Source: Hippophae tibetana (taxonomy: Eukaryota; Streptophyta; Magnoliopsida; Rosales; Elaeagnaceae). From it: DNA of 64,000 bases. The translations under genes were made by a program, and so were the position numbers. The notes under the pieces were generated by a model. That model worked only from the letters and a program-made list of their open reading frames with translations. It did no database searches and was not told where the DNA came from. The number at the start of each line of letters is the position of its first letter. Positions within the stretch are counted from its first letter, which is position 1. Shown one piece after another: positions 37,090 to 48,359 of this stretch. Location of the stretch: assembly GCA_037013495.1 (NCBI GenBank), contig CM072801.1, positions 81,515,816 through 81,579,815 on the forward strand, written 5' to 3'.

Positions 37090-39268
37090 CCATACAATAA
37101 TTGTTGGCCTAGGAATGGAACCTGATTTCTGTACCCAAATTCCATCGTGTACATAACCTATTGATGGTTTTAAGATTTTGTCGTAAATTTACGGTTTACT
37201 TACTTTCGATATGAATCGATAGAGCTGTCAATGAGATATTGGTTTCGACAAAGGTTTTTTATTTATTTGGTCATTAAATCTGTATTCTTCCTAAAAACGT
37301 ATGGGAGCAGAAAAAGAAAGGGGCTAGTTTTCAAAACTTCAAAAATACGAAAACATTTGATGAATCAGACTTCCAACATCAAATGACCATAACTTTTAAC
37401 TCGGGTATCGTAACGACTATTATAATATATCCAAATCGGAGCTCGTCTCGATCCATACAATAATTGTTGGTCTAGGATTGGAACCTGATTTTCGTACCCA
37501 AATTCCATCGTTTACATAACTTATCGAGGGTTTGAAGATTTTGTCGTAAATTTCCGATTTACTTACTTTCGATTTGAATCAATAGAGCTGTAAATGAAAT
37601 ATTGGATCCGACAAAGGTTTCTTTATTTTTTTGGTCATTAAATCTGTATTCTTCCTAAAAACGTATGGGAGTAGAAAAAGAAAGGGGCTAGTTTTTATAA
37701 TTTCAAAAATAACAAAACATTTGATAAATGATACTTCCAACATCAAATGACCATAACTTTTGACTGGGGTATCGTAACGACTATTATAATATATCAAATC
37801 GGAGCACGTCTCGATCCATACAATAATTGTTGGCCTCGGAATGGAACCTGATTTCTGTACCCAAATTCCATCGTGTACATAACCTATCGATGGTTTTAAG
37901 ATTTTGTCGTAAATTTGCGGTTTACTTACCTTCGATATGATTAAATAGAGCTGTCAATGAGATATGGGTTCCGACAAAGGTTTCTTTATTTATTTGGTCA
38001 TTATATCTGTATTCTTCCTAAAAACGTATGGGAGCAGAAAAAGAAAGTGGCTAGTTTTCAAAACTTCAAAAATACGAAAACATTTGATGAATCAGACTTC
38101 CAACATCAAATGACCATAACTTTTAACTCGGGTATAGTAACGACTATTATAATATATCAAAATCGGAGCTCGTCTCGATCCATACAATAATTGTTGGCCT
38201 AGCATTGGAACCTGATTTCCGTACCCAAATTCCATCGTTTACATAACTTATCGAGGGTTTTAAGATTTTGTCGTAAATTTGCGGTTTACTTACCTTCGAT
38301 TTGCTTCAATAGAGCTGTCAATGAGATATTGTTTCTGACAAAGGTTTCTTTATTTATTTGGTCATTAAATCTGTATTCTTCCTAAAAAACTATGGGAGCA
38401 GAAAAAGAAAGGGGCTAGTTTTCAAAACTTCAAAAATAAAAAAACATTTGATGAATCAGACTTCCAACATCAAATTACCATAACTTTTGACTCGGGTATC
38501 GTAACGACTATTATAATATATCAAATCGGAGCTCGTCTCGATCCATACAATAATTTTTGGACTCGGAATGGAACCTGAGTTTTGTACCCAAATTCCATCG
38601 TGTACATAACTTATCGATGGTTTTAAGATTTTGTCCTAAATTTGCGGTTTACTTACCTTCGATATGATTCAATAGAGCTGTCAATGAGATATTGGTTCCG
38701 ACGAAGGTTTCTTTATTTATTTGGTCATTAAATCTGTATTCTTCCTAAAAACATAGGGGAGCAGAAAAAGAAAGGGGCTAGTTTTCAAAACTTCAAAAAT
38801 ACGAAAACATTTGATGAATCAGACTTCCAACATCAAATGACCTATACTTTTAACTCGGGTATCGTTACGACTATTATAATATATCAAATCGGAGCTCGTC
38901 TCGATCCATACAATAATTGTTGGCCTAGCATTGGAACCTGATTTCCGTACCCAAATTCCATCGTTTACATAACTTATCGATGGTTTTAAGATTTTGTCGT
39001 AAATTTGCGGTGTACTTACCTTCGATATGATTCAATAGAGCTGTCAATGAGATATTGGTTCCGACAAAGGTTTCTTTATTTATTTGGTCATTAAATCTGT
39101 ATTCTTCCTAAAAAAGTATGGGAGCAGAAAAAGAAAGGGGCTAGTTTTCATAATTTCAAAAATAACAAAACATTTAATAAATCAGACTTCCAACATCAAA
39201 TGACCATAACTTTTGACTGGGGTATCGTAACGACTATTATAATATATCAAATCGGAGTTCATCTCGAT
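37090..39268. repeat. 12-mer derivative, copy of 31277 onward at 16 monomers
   Basis: Monomers at 37090, 37453, 37816, 38180 and 38543 match 31277, 31640, 32003, 32367 and 32730 at an offset of 5813 bp. They carry across the CTATTGATGG and GGTTTTTTATTT monomer, the GAGTAG/TTTTTATAATT tail and the ACATAGGGGAGC tail. Importantly, they carry the join seen at 32003/32367, so this segment was copied after that join formed. The last monomer (38906) resembles 30550 and 35636 but has AAAAAAGTATGGG and AACATTTAATAAATC. Confidence 0.8.
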
Positions 39269-39995
39269 CCATACAATAATTGTTGGCCTCGGAATGGAAC
39301 CTGATTTCTGTACCCAAATTCCATCGTGTACATAACCTATCGATGGTTTTAAGATTTTGTCGTAAATTTGCGGTTTACTTATCTTTGATATGATTCAATA
39401 GAGCTGTCAATGACATATTGGTTCCGACAAAGGTTTCTTTATTTATTTGGTCATTATATCTGTATTCTTCCTAAAAACGTATGGGAGCAGGAAAAGAAAG
39501 GGGTTAGTTTTCAAAACTTCAAAAATACGAAAACATTTGATGAATCAAACTTCCAACATCAAATGACCATAACTGTTAACTCGGGTATAGTAACGACTAT
39601 TATAATATATAAAAATCGGAGCTCGTCTCGATCCATACAATAATTGTTGGCCTTGCATTGGAACCTGATTTCCGTACCCAAATTCCATCGTTTACATAAC
39701 TTATCGAGGGTTTTAAGATTTTGTCGTAAATTTGCGGTTTACTTACCTTCGATTTGCTTCAATAGAGCTGTCAATGAGATATTGTTTCCGACAAAGGTTT
39801 CTTTATTTATTTGGTCATTAAATCTGTATTCTTCCTAAAAAACTATGGGAGCAGAAAAAGAAAGGGGCTAGGTTTCAAAACTTCAAAAATAAAAAAACAT
39901 TTGATGAATGAGACTTCCAACATCAAATTACCATAACTTTTGACTGGGGTATCGTAACGACTATTATAATATATCAAATCGGAGCTCGTCTCGAT
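39269..39995. repeat. Two-monomer module, copy 2
   Basis: Matches 36363-37089 at 2906 bp, with private changes AACTGTTAACTC near 39572 and TATATAAAAATCGG near 39605. The preceding tail (AACATTTAATAAATCAGAC near 39167) is shared with the tail before copy 1, so the copied segment starts upstream of the module itself. Confidence 0.8.
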
Positions 39996-40359
39996 CCATA
40001 CACTAATTGTTGGACTCGGAATGGAACCTGAGTTTTGTACCCAAATTCCATCGTGTACATAACTTATCGATGGTTTTAAGATTTTGTCGTAAATTTGCGG
40101 TTTACTTACCTTCGATATGATTCAATAGAGCTGTCAATGAGATATTGGTTGCGACGAAGGTTTCTTTATTTATTTTGTCATTAAATCTGTATTCTTCCTA
40201 AAAACATATGGGAGCAGAAAGAGAAAGGGGCTAGTTTTCAAAATTTCAAAAATAAGAAAACATTTGATGAATCAGACTTCCAACATCAAATGACCATAAC
40301 TTTTAACTGGGGTATCGTAACGACTATTATAATATATCAAAATCGGAGCTCGTCTCGAT
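39996..40359. repeat. Last D-head monomer
   Basis: The head reads CACTAATTGTTGGACTCGG. It is the last D head I saw in the array, and the CCTATAC/GTTACG tails end before it. The tail (AATAAGAAAACATTTG, AACTGGGG) belongs to the next family, so the boundary between the 12-mer family and the right-hand families falls inside this unit, near 40240. Confidence 0.7.
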
Positions 40360-42541
40360 CCATACAATAATTGTTGGCCAAGCATTGCAACCGGATTTCT
40401 GTACACAAATTCCATCGTTTACATAACTTATCGAGGGTTTTAAGATTTCGTCGTAAATTTCGGGTTTACTTGCTTTCGATTTGAATCAATAGAGCTGTAA
40501 ATGAGATATTGCATCCGACAAAGGTTTCTTTATTTATTTGGTCAATAAATCTGTATTCTTCCTAAAAAACTATGGGAGTAGAAAAAGAAAGGGGCTAGTT
40601 TTCATAAATTCAAAAATAACAAAACATTTGATGAATCAGACTTCCAATATCAAATGACCATAACTTTTGACTGGGGTATCGTAACGACTATTATAATATA
40701 TCAAATCGGAGCTCGTCTCAATCCATACAATAATTGTTGGCCTCGGAATGGAACCTGATTTCTGTACCCAAATTCTATCGTTTTTATAACTTATCGAGGG
40801 TTTGAAGATTTTGTCGTAAATTTACGGTTTACTTACCTTCGATATGATTCAATAGCGCTGTAAATGAGTTATTGCGTCCGACAAAGGTTTCTTTATTTAT
40901 TTGGTCAATAAATCTGTATTCTTCCTAAAAAACTTTGGGAGCAGAAAAAGAAAGGGGCTAGTTTTCATAATTTCAAAAATAACAAAACATTTGATGAATG
41001 AGACTTCCAACATCAAATGACCATAACTTTTGACTGGGGTATCGTAACGACTATTATAATATATCAAAATCGGAGCTCGTCTCCATCCATACAATAATTG
41101 TTGGCCTAGCATTGGAACCTGATTTCTGTACCCAAATTCCATCGTGTATATAACTTATCGATGGTTTTAAGATTTTGTCGTAAATTTCCGGTTTACTTAC
41201 CTTCGATATGATTCAATAGAGCTGTCAATGAGATATTGGCTCCCACAAAGGTTTCTTTATTTATTTGGTCCATAAATCTGTATTCTTCCTAAAAACGTAT
41301 GGGAGCAGAAAAAGAAAGGGGCTTGTTTTTAAAACTTCAAAAATACGAAAACATTTGATGAATCAGACTTCCAACATCAAATGACCATAACTTTTAACTG
41401 GGGTATCGTAACGACTATTATAATATATCAAAATCGGAGCTCGTCTCGATCCATACAATAATTTTTGGCCTAGCATTGGAACCGGATTTCTGTACACAAA
41501 TTCCATCGTTTACATAACTTATCGAGGGTTTTAAGATTTTGTCGTAAATTTCGGGTTTACTTACTTTCGATTTGAATCAATAGAGCTGTAAATGAGATAT
41601 TACATCCGACAAAGGTTTCATTATTTATTTGGTCAATAAATCTGTATTCTTCCTAAAAAACTATGGGAGCAGAAAAAGAAAGGGGCTAGTTTTCATAAAT
41701 TCAAAAATAACAAAACATTTGATGAATCAGACTTCCAACATCAAATGACCATAACTTTTGACTGGGCTATCGTAACGACTATTATAATATATCAAATCGG
41801 AGCTCGTGTCGATCCATACAATAATTGTTGGCCTCGGAATGGAACCTGATTTCTGTACCCAAATTCTATCGTTTACATAACTTATCGAGGGTATGAAGAT
41901 TTTGTCGTAAATTTGCGGTTTACTTACCTTCGATATGATTCAATAGCGCTGTAAATGAGATATTGCGTCCGACAAAGGTTTCTTTATTTATTTGGTCAAT
42001 AAATCTGTATTCTTCCTAAAAAAACTATGGGAGCAGAAAAAGAAAGGGGCTAGTTTTCATAATTTCAAAAATAACAAAACATTTGATGAATGAGACTTCC
42101 AACATCAAATGACCATAACTTTGGACTGGGGTATCGTAACGACTATTATAATATATCAAAATCGGAGCTCGTCTCGATCCATACAATAATTGTTGGCCAA
42201 GCATTGGAACCTGATTACTGTACCCAAATTCCATCTTTTACAAAACTTATCGAGGGTTTTAAGATTTTGTTGTAAATTTCCGGTTTACTTACTTGCGATT
42301 TGAATCAATAGAGCTGTAAATGAGATATTGGCTCCGAAAAAGGTTTCTTTGATTATTTGGTCCATAAATCTGTATTCTTCCTAAAAAACTATGGGAGCAG
42401 AAAAAGAAAGGGGCTAGTTTTCATAATTTCAAAAATAACAAAACATTTGATGAATCAGACTTCCAACATCAAATGACCATAACTTTTGACTGGGGTATCG
42501 TAACGACTATTATAATATATCAAATCGGAGTTCGTCTCGAT
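40360..42541. repeat. 3-mer, two copies of about 1091 bp
   Basis: Copy 1 has monomers at 40360, 40723 and 41087; copy 2 at 41451, 41814 and 42179. The first monomer has GGATTTCTGTACACAAATTCC and TTCGGGTTTACTT. The second has CCAAATTCTATCG, AGCGCTGTAAATGAG and TTGCGTCCGAC. The third pair is more diverged: 42179 has AAGCATTGG, CCATCTTTTACAAAAC and TTGCGATTTG. The copies are clearly older than the near-identical HORs elsewhere. Confidence 0.75.
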
Positions 42542-44724
42542 CCATACAATAATTGTTGGCCTCGGAATGGAACCTGATTTCTGTACCCAAATTCCATCAT
42601 GTATATAACTTATCGATGGTTTTAAGATTTTGTCGTAAATTTGCGGTTTACTTACCTTCGATATGATTCAATAGAGCTGTCAATGAGATATTGGATCCGA
42701 CAAAGGTTTCTTTATTTATTTGGTCATTAAATCTGTATTCTTCCTAAAAACGTATGGGAGCAGAAAAAGAAAGGGGCTAGTTTTCATAATTTCAAAAATA
42801 ACAAAACATTTGATGAATGAGACTTCCAACATCAAATGACCATAACTTTGGACTGGGGTATCGTAACGACTATTATAATATATCAAAATCGGAGCTCGCC
42901 TCGATCCATACAATAATTGTTGGCCTAGCATTGGAACGTGATTTCTTTACCCAAATTCCATCGTTTACAAAACTTATCGAGGGTTTTAAGATTTTGTCGT
43001 AAATTTCCGGTTTACTTACCTGCGATTTGAATCAATAGAGCTGTAAATGAGATATTGGCTCCGAAAAAGGTTTCTTTATTTATTTGGTCATTAAATCTGT
43101 ATTCTTCCTAAAAAACTATGGGAGCAGAAAAAGAAAAGGGCTAGTTTTCAAAACTTCAAAAATAACAAAACATTGGATGAATCAGATTTCCAACATCAAA
43201 TGACCATAAATTTTGACTGGGCTATCGTAACGACTATTATAATATATCAAATCGGAGCTCGTCTCGATCCATAAAATAATTGTTGGCCTCGGAATGGAAC
43301 CAGATTTCTGTACCCAAATTCCATCGTTTACATAACTTATCGAGAGTTTTAAGATTGATCGTAAATTTCCGGTTTACGTACCTTCGATATGATTCAATAG
43401 AGCTGTAAATGAGATATTGGATCCGACAAAGGTTTCTTTATTTATTTGGTCAATAAATCTGTATTCTTCCTAAAAAAAACTATGGGAGCAGAAAAAGAAA
43501 GGGGCTAGTTTTCATAATTTCAAAAATAACAAAACATTTGATGAATCACACTTCCAACATCAAATGACCATAACTTTTGACTGGGGTATCGTAACGACTA
43601 TTATAATATATCAAATTGGAGCTCGTTTCGATCCATACAATAATTTTTCGCCTCGGAATGGAACCTGATTTCTGTACTCAAATTCCATCGTGTACATAAC
43701 TTATCGATAGTTTTAAGATATTGTTGTAAATTTGCGATTTACTTACCTTCGATATGATTCAATAGAGCTGTCAATGAGATATTGGTTCCGAAACGGTTTC
43801 TTTATTTATTTGGTCATTAAATCTGTATTCTTCCTAAAAAAACTATGGGAGCAGAAAAAGAAAGGGGCTAGTTTTCAAAACTTCAAAAATACGAAAACAT
43901 TTGATGAATCAGACTTCCAACATCAAATGACCATAACTTTTAACTCAGGTATTGTAACGACTATTATAATATATCAAATCGGAGCTCGTCTCGATCCATA
44001 CAATAATTGTTGGCCTCGGAATGGAACCTGATTTCTGTACCCAAATTCTATCGTTTACATAACTTATCGAGGGTATGAAGATTTTGTCGTAAATTTGCGG
44101 TTTACTTACCGTCGATATGATTCAATAGCGCTGTAAATGAGATATTGCGTCCGACAAAGTTTTCTTTATTTATTTGGTCAATAAATCTGTATTCTTCCTA
44201 AAAAACTATGGGAGCAGAAAAAGAAAGGGGCTAGTTTTCATAAATTCAAAAATAACAAAACAATTGATGAATCAGACTTCCAACATCAAATGACCATAAC
44301 TTTTGACTCGGGTATCGTAACGACTATTATAATATATCAAATCGGAGCTCGTCTCGATCCATACAATAATTGTTGGCCTCGGAATGGAACCTGATTTCTG
44401 TACCAAAATTCTATCGTTTACATAACTTATCGAGGGTATGAAGATTTTGTCGTAAATTTGCGGTTTACTTACCTTCGATATGATTTTATAGCGCTGTAAA
44501 TGAGATATTGCGTCCGACAAAGGTTTCTTTATTTATTTGGTCAATAAATCTGTATTCTTCCTAAAAAAAACTATGGGAGCATAAAAAGAAAGGGGCTAGT
44601 TTTCATAATTTCAAAAATAACAAAACATTTGATGAATGAGACTTCCAACATCAAATGACCATAACTTTGGACTGGGGTATCGTAACGACTATTATAATAT
44701 ATCAAAATCGGAGCTCGTCTCGAT
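42542..44724. repeat. Mixed monomers with local dimer and monomer repeats
   Basis: Starts are 42542, 42906, 43269, 43633, 43996 and 44359. The unit at 42906 resembles 42179 (offset 727, two monomers; both have TTTACAAAAC and a preceding TTTGGACTGGGG). That at 43269 is the first with CCATAAAATAATTG and the shortened AAGATTGATCG (three bases lost from AAGATTTTGTCG), markers that recur to the end of the window. That at 43633 has CGTTTCGATCC and TTTTTCGCCTCGG. The units 43996 and 44359 are a monomer duplication (GGGTATGAAG, AGCGCTG, GCGTCC) related to 41814. Confidence 0.7.
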
Positions 44725-46542
44725 CCATACAATAATTGTTCGCCTAGCATTGGAACCTGATTTCTGTACCCAAATTCCATCGTTTACAAAACTTATCGAG
44801 GGTTTTAAGATTTTGTCGTAAATTTTGGGTTTACTTACCTGCGATTTGAATCAATAGAGCTGTAAATGAGATATTGGCTCCGAAAAAGGTTTCTTTATTT
44901 ATTTGGTCCATAAATCTGTATTCTTCCTAAAAAAACTATGGGAGCAGAAAAAGAAAGGGGCTAGTTTTCATAATTTCAAAAATAACAAAACATTTGATGA
45001 ATCAGACTTCCAACATCAAATGACCATAACTTTTGCCTGGGGTATCGTAACGACTATTATAATATATCAAATCGGAGCTCATCTCGATCCATACAATAAT
45101 TGTTGGCCTCGGAATGGAACCTGATTTCTGTACCCAAATTCCATTGTGTATATAACTTATCGATGGTTTTAAGATTTTGTCGTAAATTTGCGGTTTACTT
45201 ACCTTCGATATGATTCAATAGAGCTGTCAATGAGATATTGGTTCCGACAAAGGTTTCTTTATTTATTAGGTCATTAAATCTGTATTCTTCCTAAAAACGT
45301 ATGGGAGCAGAAAAAGAAAGGGGCTAGTTTTCAAAACTTCAAAAATACGAAAACATTTGATGAATCAGACTTCCAACATCAAATGACCATAACTTTTAAC
45401 TGGGGTATCGTAACGACTATTATAATATATCAAAATCGGAGCTCGTCTCGATCCATACAATAATTGTTGGCCTAGAATTGGAACCGGATTTCTGTCCACA
45501 AATTCCATCGTTTATATAACTTATCGAGGGTTTTAAGATTTTGTCGTAAATTTCGGGTTTACTTACTTTCGATTTGAATCAATAGAGCTGTAAATGAGAT
45601 ATTGCATCCGCCAAAGGTTTCTTTATTTATTTGGTCAATAAATCTTTATTCTTCCTAAAAAACTATGGGAGCAGAAAAAGTAAGGGGCTAGTTTTCATAA
45701 ATTCAAAAATAACAAAACATTTGATGAATCAGACTTCCAACATCAAATGACCATAACTTTTGACTGGTGTATCGTAACGACTATTATAATATATCAAATC
45801 AGAGCTCGTCTCGATCCATACAATAATTGTTGGCCTCGGAATGGAACCTGATTTTTGTACCCAAATTCTATCGTTTACCTAACTTATCGAGGGTTTGAAG
45901 ATTTTGTCGTAAATTTGCGGTTTACTTACCTTCGATTTGCTTCAATAGAGCTGTCAATGAAATATTGTTTCCGAAAAAGGATTCTTTATTTATTTGGTCC
46001 TTAAATCTGTATTCTTCCTAAAAAACTATGGGAGCAGAAAAAGAAAAGGGCTAGTTTTCAAAACTTCAAAATAACAAAACATTGGATGAATCAGATTTCC
46101 AACATCAAATGACCATAACTTTTAACTGGGGTATCGTAACGACTATTATAATATATCAAATTGGAGCTCGTCTTGATCCATAAAATAATTGTTGGCCTCG
46201 GAATGGAACCTGATTTCTGTACCCAAATTCCATCGTTTACATAACTTATCGAGGGTTTTAAGATTGATCGTAAATTTGCGGTTTACTTACCTTCGATATG
46301 ATTCAATAGAGCTGTAAATGAGATATTGGATCCGACAAAGGTTTCTTTATTTATTTGGTCAATAAATCTGTATTCTTCCTAAAAAAAACTATGGGAGCAG
46401 AAAAAGAAAGGGGCTAGTTTTCATAATTTCAAAAATAACAAAACATTTGATGAATGAGACTTCCAACATCAAATGACCATAACTTTGGACTGGGGTATCG
46501 TAACGACTATTATAATATATCAAAATCGGAGCTCGTCTCGAT
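44725..46542. repeat. 5-mer HOR, copy 1 (1818 bp)
   Basis: Monomer starts are 44725, 45089, 45453, 45816 and 46178. Order: TTCGCCTAGCATTGG head; C head preceded by GAGCTCATCTCG; E-like head with CTGTCCACAAATTCC; C head with TTTTTGTACCC, ATTCTATCG and TTGCTTCAATAG; CCATAAAATAATTG head with AAGATTGATCG. The similarity to copy 2 already begins upstream, near 44540. Confidence 0.88.
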
Positions 46543-48359
46543 CCATACAATAATTGTTCGCCTAGCATTGGAACCTGATTTCTGTACCCAAATTCCATCG
46601 TTTACAAAACTTATCGAGGGTTTTAAGATTTTGTCGTAAATTTCCGGTTTACTTACCTGCGATTTGAATCAATAGAGCTGTAAATGAGATATTGGCTCCG
46701 AAAAAGGTTTCTTTATTTATTTGGTCCATAAATCTGTATTCTTCCTAAAAAAACTATGGGAGCAGAAAAAGAAAGGGGCTAGTTTTCATAATTTCAAAAA
46801 TAACAAAACATTTGATGAATCAGACTTCCAACATCAAATGACCATAACTTTTGCCTGGGGTATCGTAACGACTATTATAATATATCAAATCGGAGCTCAT
46901 CTCGATCCATACAATAATTGTTGGCCTCGGAATGGAACCTGATTTCTGTACCCAAATTCCATTGTGTATATAACTTATCGATGGTTTTAAGATTTTATCG
47001 TAAATTTGCGGTTTACTTACCTTCGATATGATTCAATAGAGCTGTCAATGAGATATTGGTTCCGACAAAGGTTTCTTTATTTATTAGGTCATTAAATCTG
47101 TATTCTTCCTAAAAACGTATGGGAGCAGAAAAAGAAAGGGGCTAGTTTTCAAAACTTCAAAAATACGAAAACATTTGATGAATCAGACTTCCAACATCAA
47201 ATGACCATAACTTTTAACTGGGGTATCGTAACGACTATTATAATATATCAAAATCGGAGCTCGTCTCGATCCATACAATAATTGTTGGCCTAGAATTGGA
47301 CTCGGATTTCTGTCCACAAATTCCATCGTTTATATAACTTATCGAGGGTTTTAAGATTTTGTCGTAAATTTCGGGTTTACTTACTTTCGATTTGAATCAA
47401 TAGAGCTGTAAATGAGATATTGCATCCGCCAAAGGTTTCTTTATTTATTTGGTCAATAAATCTTTATTCTTCCTAAAAAACTATGGGAGCAGAAAAAGAA
47501 AGGGGCTAGTTTTCATAAATTCAAAAATAACAAAACATTTGATGAATCAGACTTCCAACATCAAATGACCATAACTTTTGACTGGTGTATCGTAACGACT
47601 ATTATAATATATCAAATCAGAGCTCGTCTCGATCCATACAATAATTGTTGGCCTCGGAATGGAACCTGATTTTTGTACCCAAATTCTATCGTTTACCTAA
47701 CTTATCGAGGGTTTGAAGATTTTGTCGTAAATTTGCGGTTTACTTACCTTCGATTTGCTTCAATAGAGCTGTCAATGAAATATTGTTTCCGAAAAAGGTT
47801 TCTTTATTTATTTGGTCCTTAAATCTGTATTCTTCCTAAAAAACTATGGGAGCAGAAAAAGAAAAGGGCTAGTTTTCAAAACTTCAAAATAACAAAACAT
47901 TGGATGAATCAGATTTCCAACATCAAATGACCATAACTTTTAACTGGGGTATCGTAACGACTATTATAATATATCAAATCGGAGCTCGTCTTGATCCATA
48001 AAATAATTGTTGGCCTCGGAATGGAACCTGATTTCTGTACCCAAATTCCATCGTTTACATAACTTATCGAGGGTTTTAAGATTGATCGTAAATTTGCGGT
48101 TTACTTACCTTCGATATGATTCAATAGAGCTGTAAATGAGATATTGGATCCGACAAAGGTTTCTTTATTTATTTGGTCAATAAATCTGTATTCTTCCTAA
48201 AAAAAACTATGGGAGCAGAAAAAGAAAGGGGCTAGTTTTCATAATTTCAAAAATAACAAAACATTTGCTGAATCACACTTGCAACATCAAATGACCATAA
48301 CTTTTGACTGGGGTATCGTAACGACTATTATAATATATCAAATTGGAGCTCGTTTCGAT
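46543..48359. repeat. 5-mer HOR, copy 2 (about 1817 bp)
   Basis: Monomer starts are 46543, 46907, 47271, 47634 and 47996, each exactly 1818 bases after its partner. Shared rarities include GCCTGGGGTATCG (near 45034 and 46852), TTTATTAGGTC (near 45263 and 47081), TCCGCCAAAGG (near 45606 and 47424) and ACTGGTGTATCG (near 45764 and 47582). Few differences are visible: GATTTTATCG near 46991, ACTCGGATTTC near 47299. The next monomer (48360) returns to the 43633 type. Confidence 0.88.
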
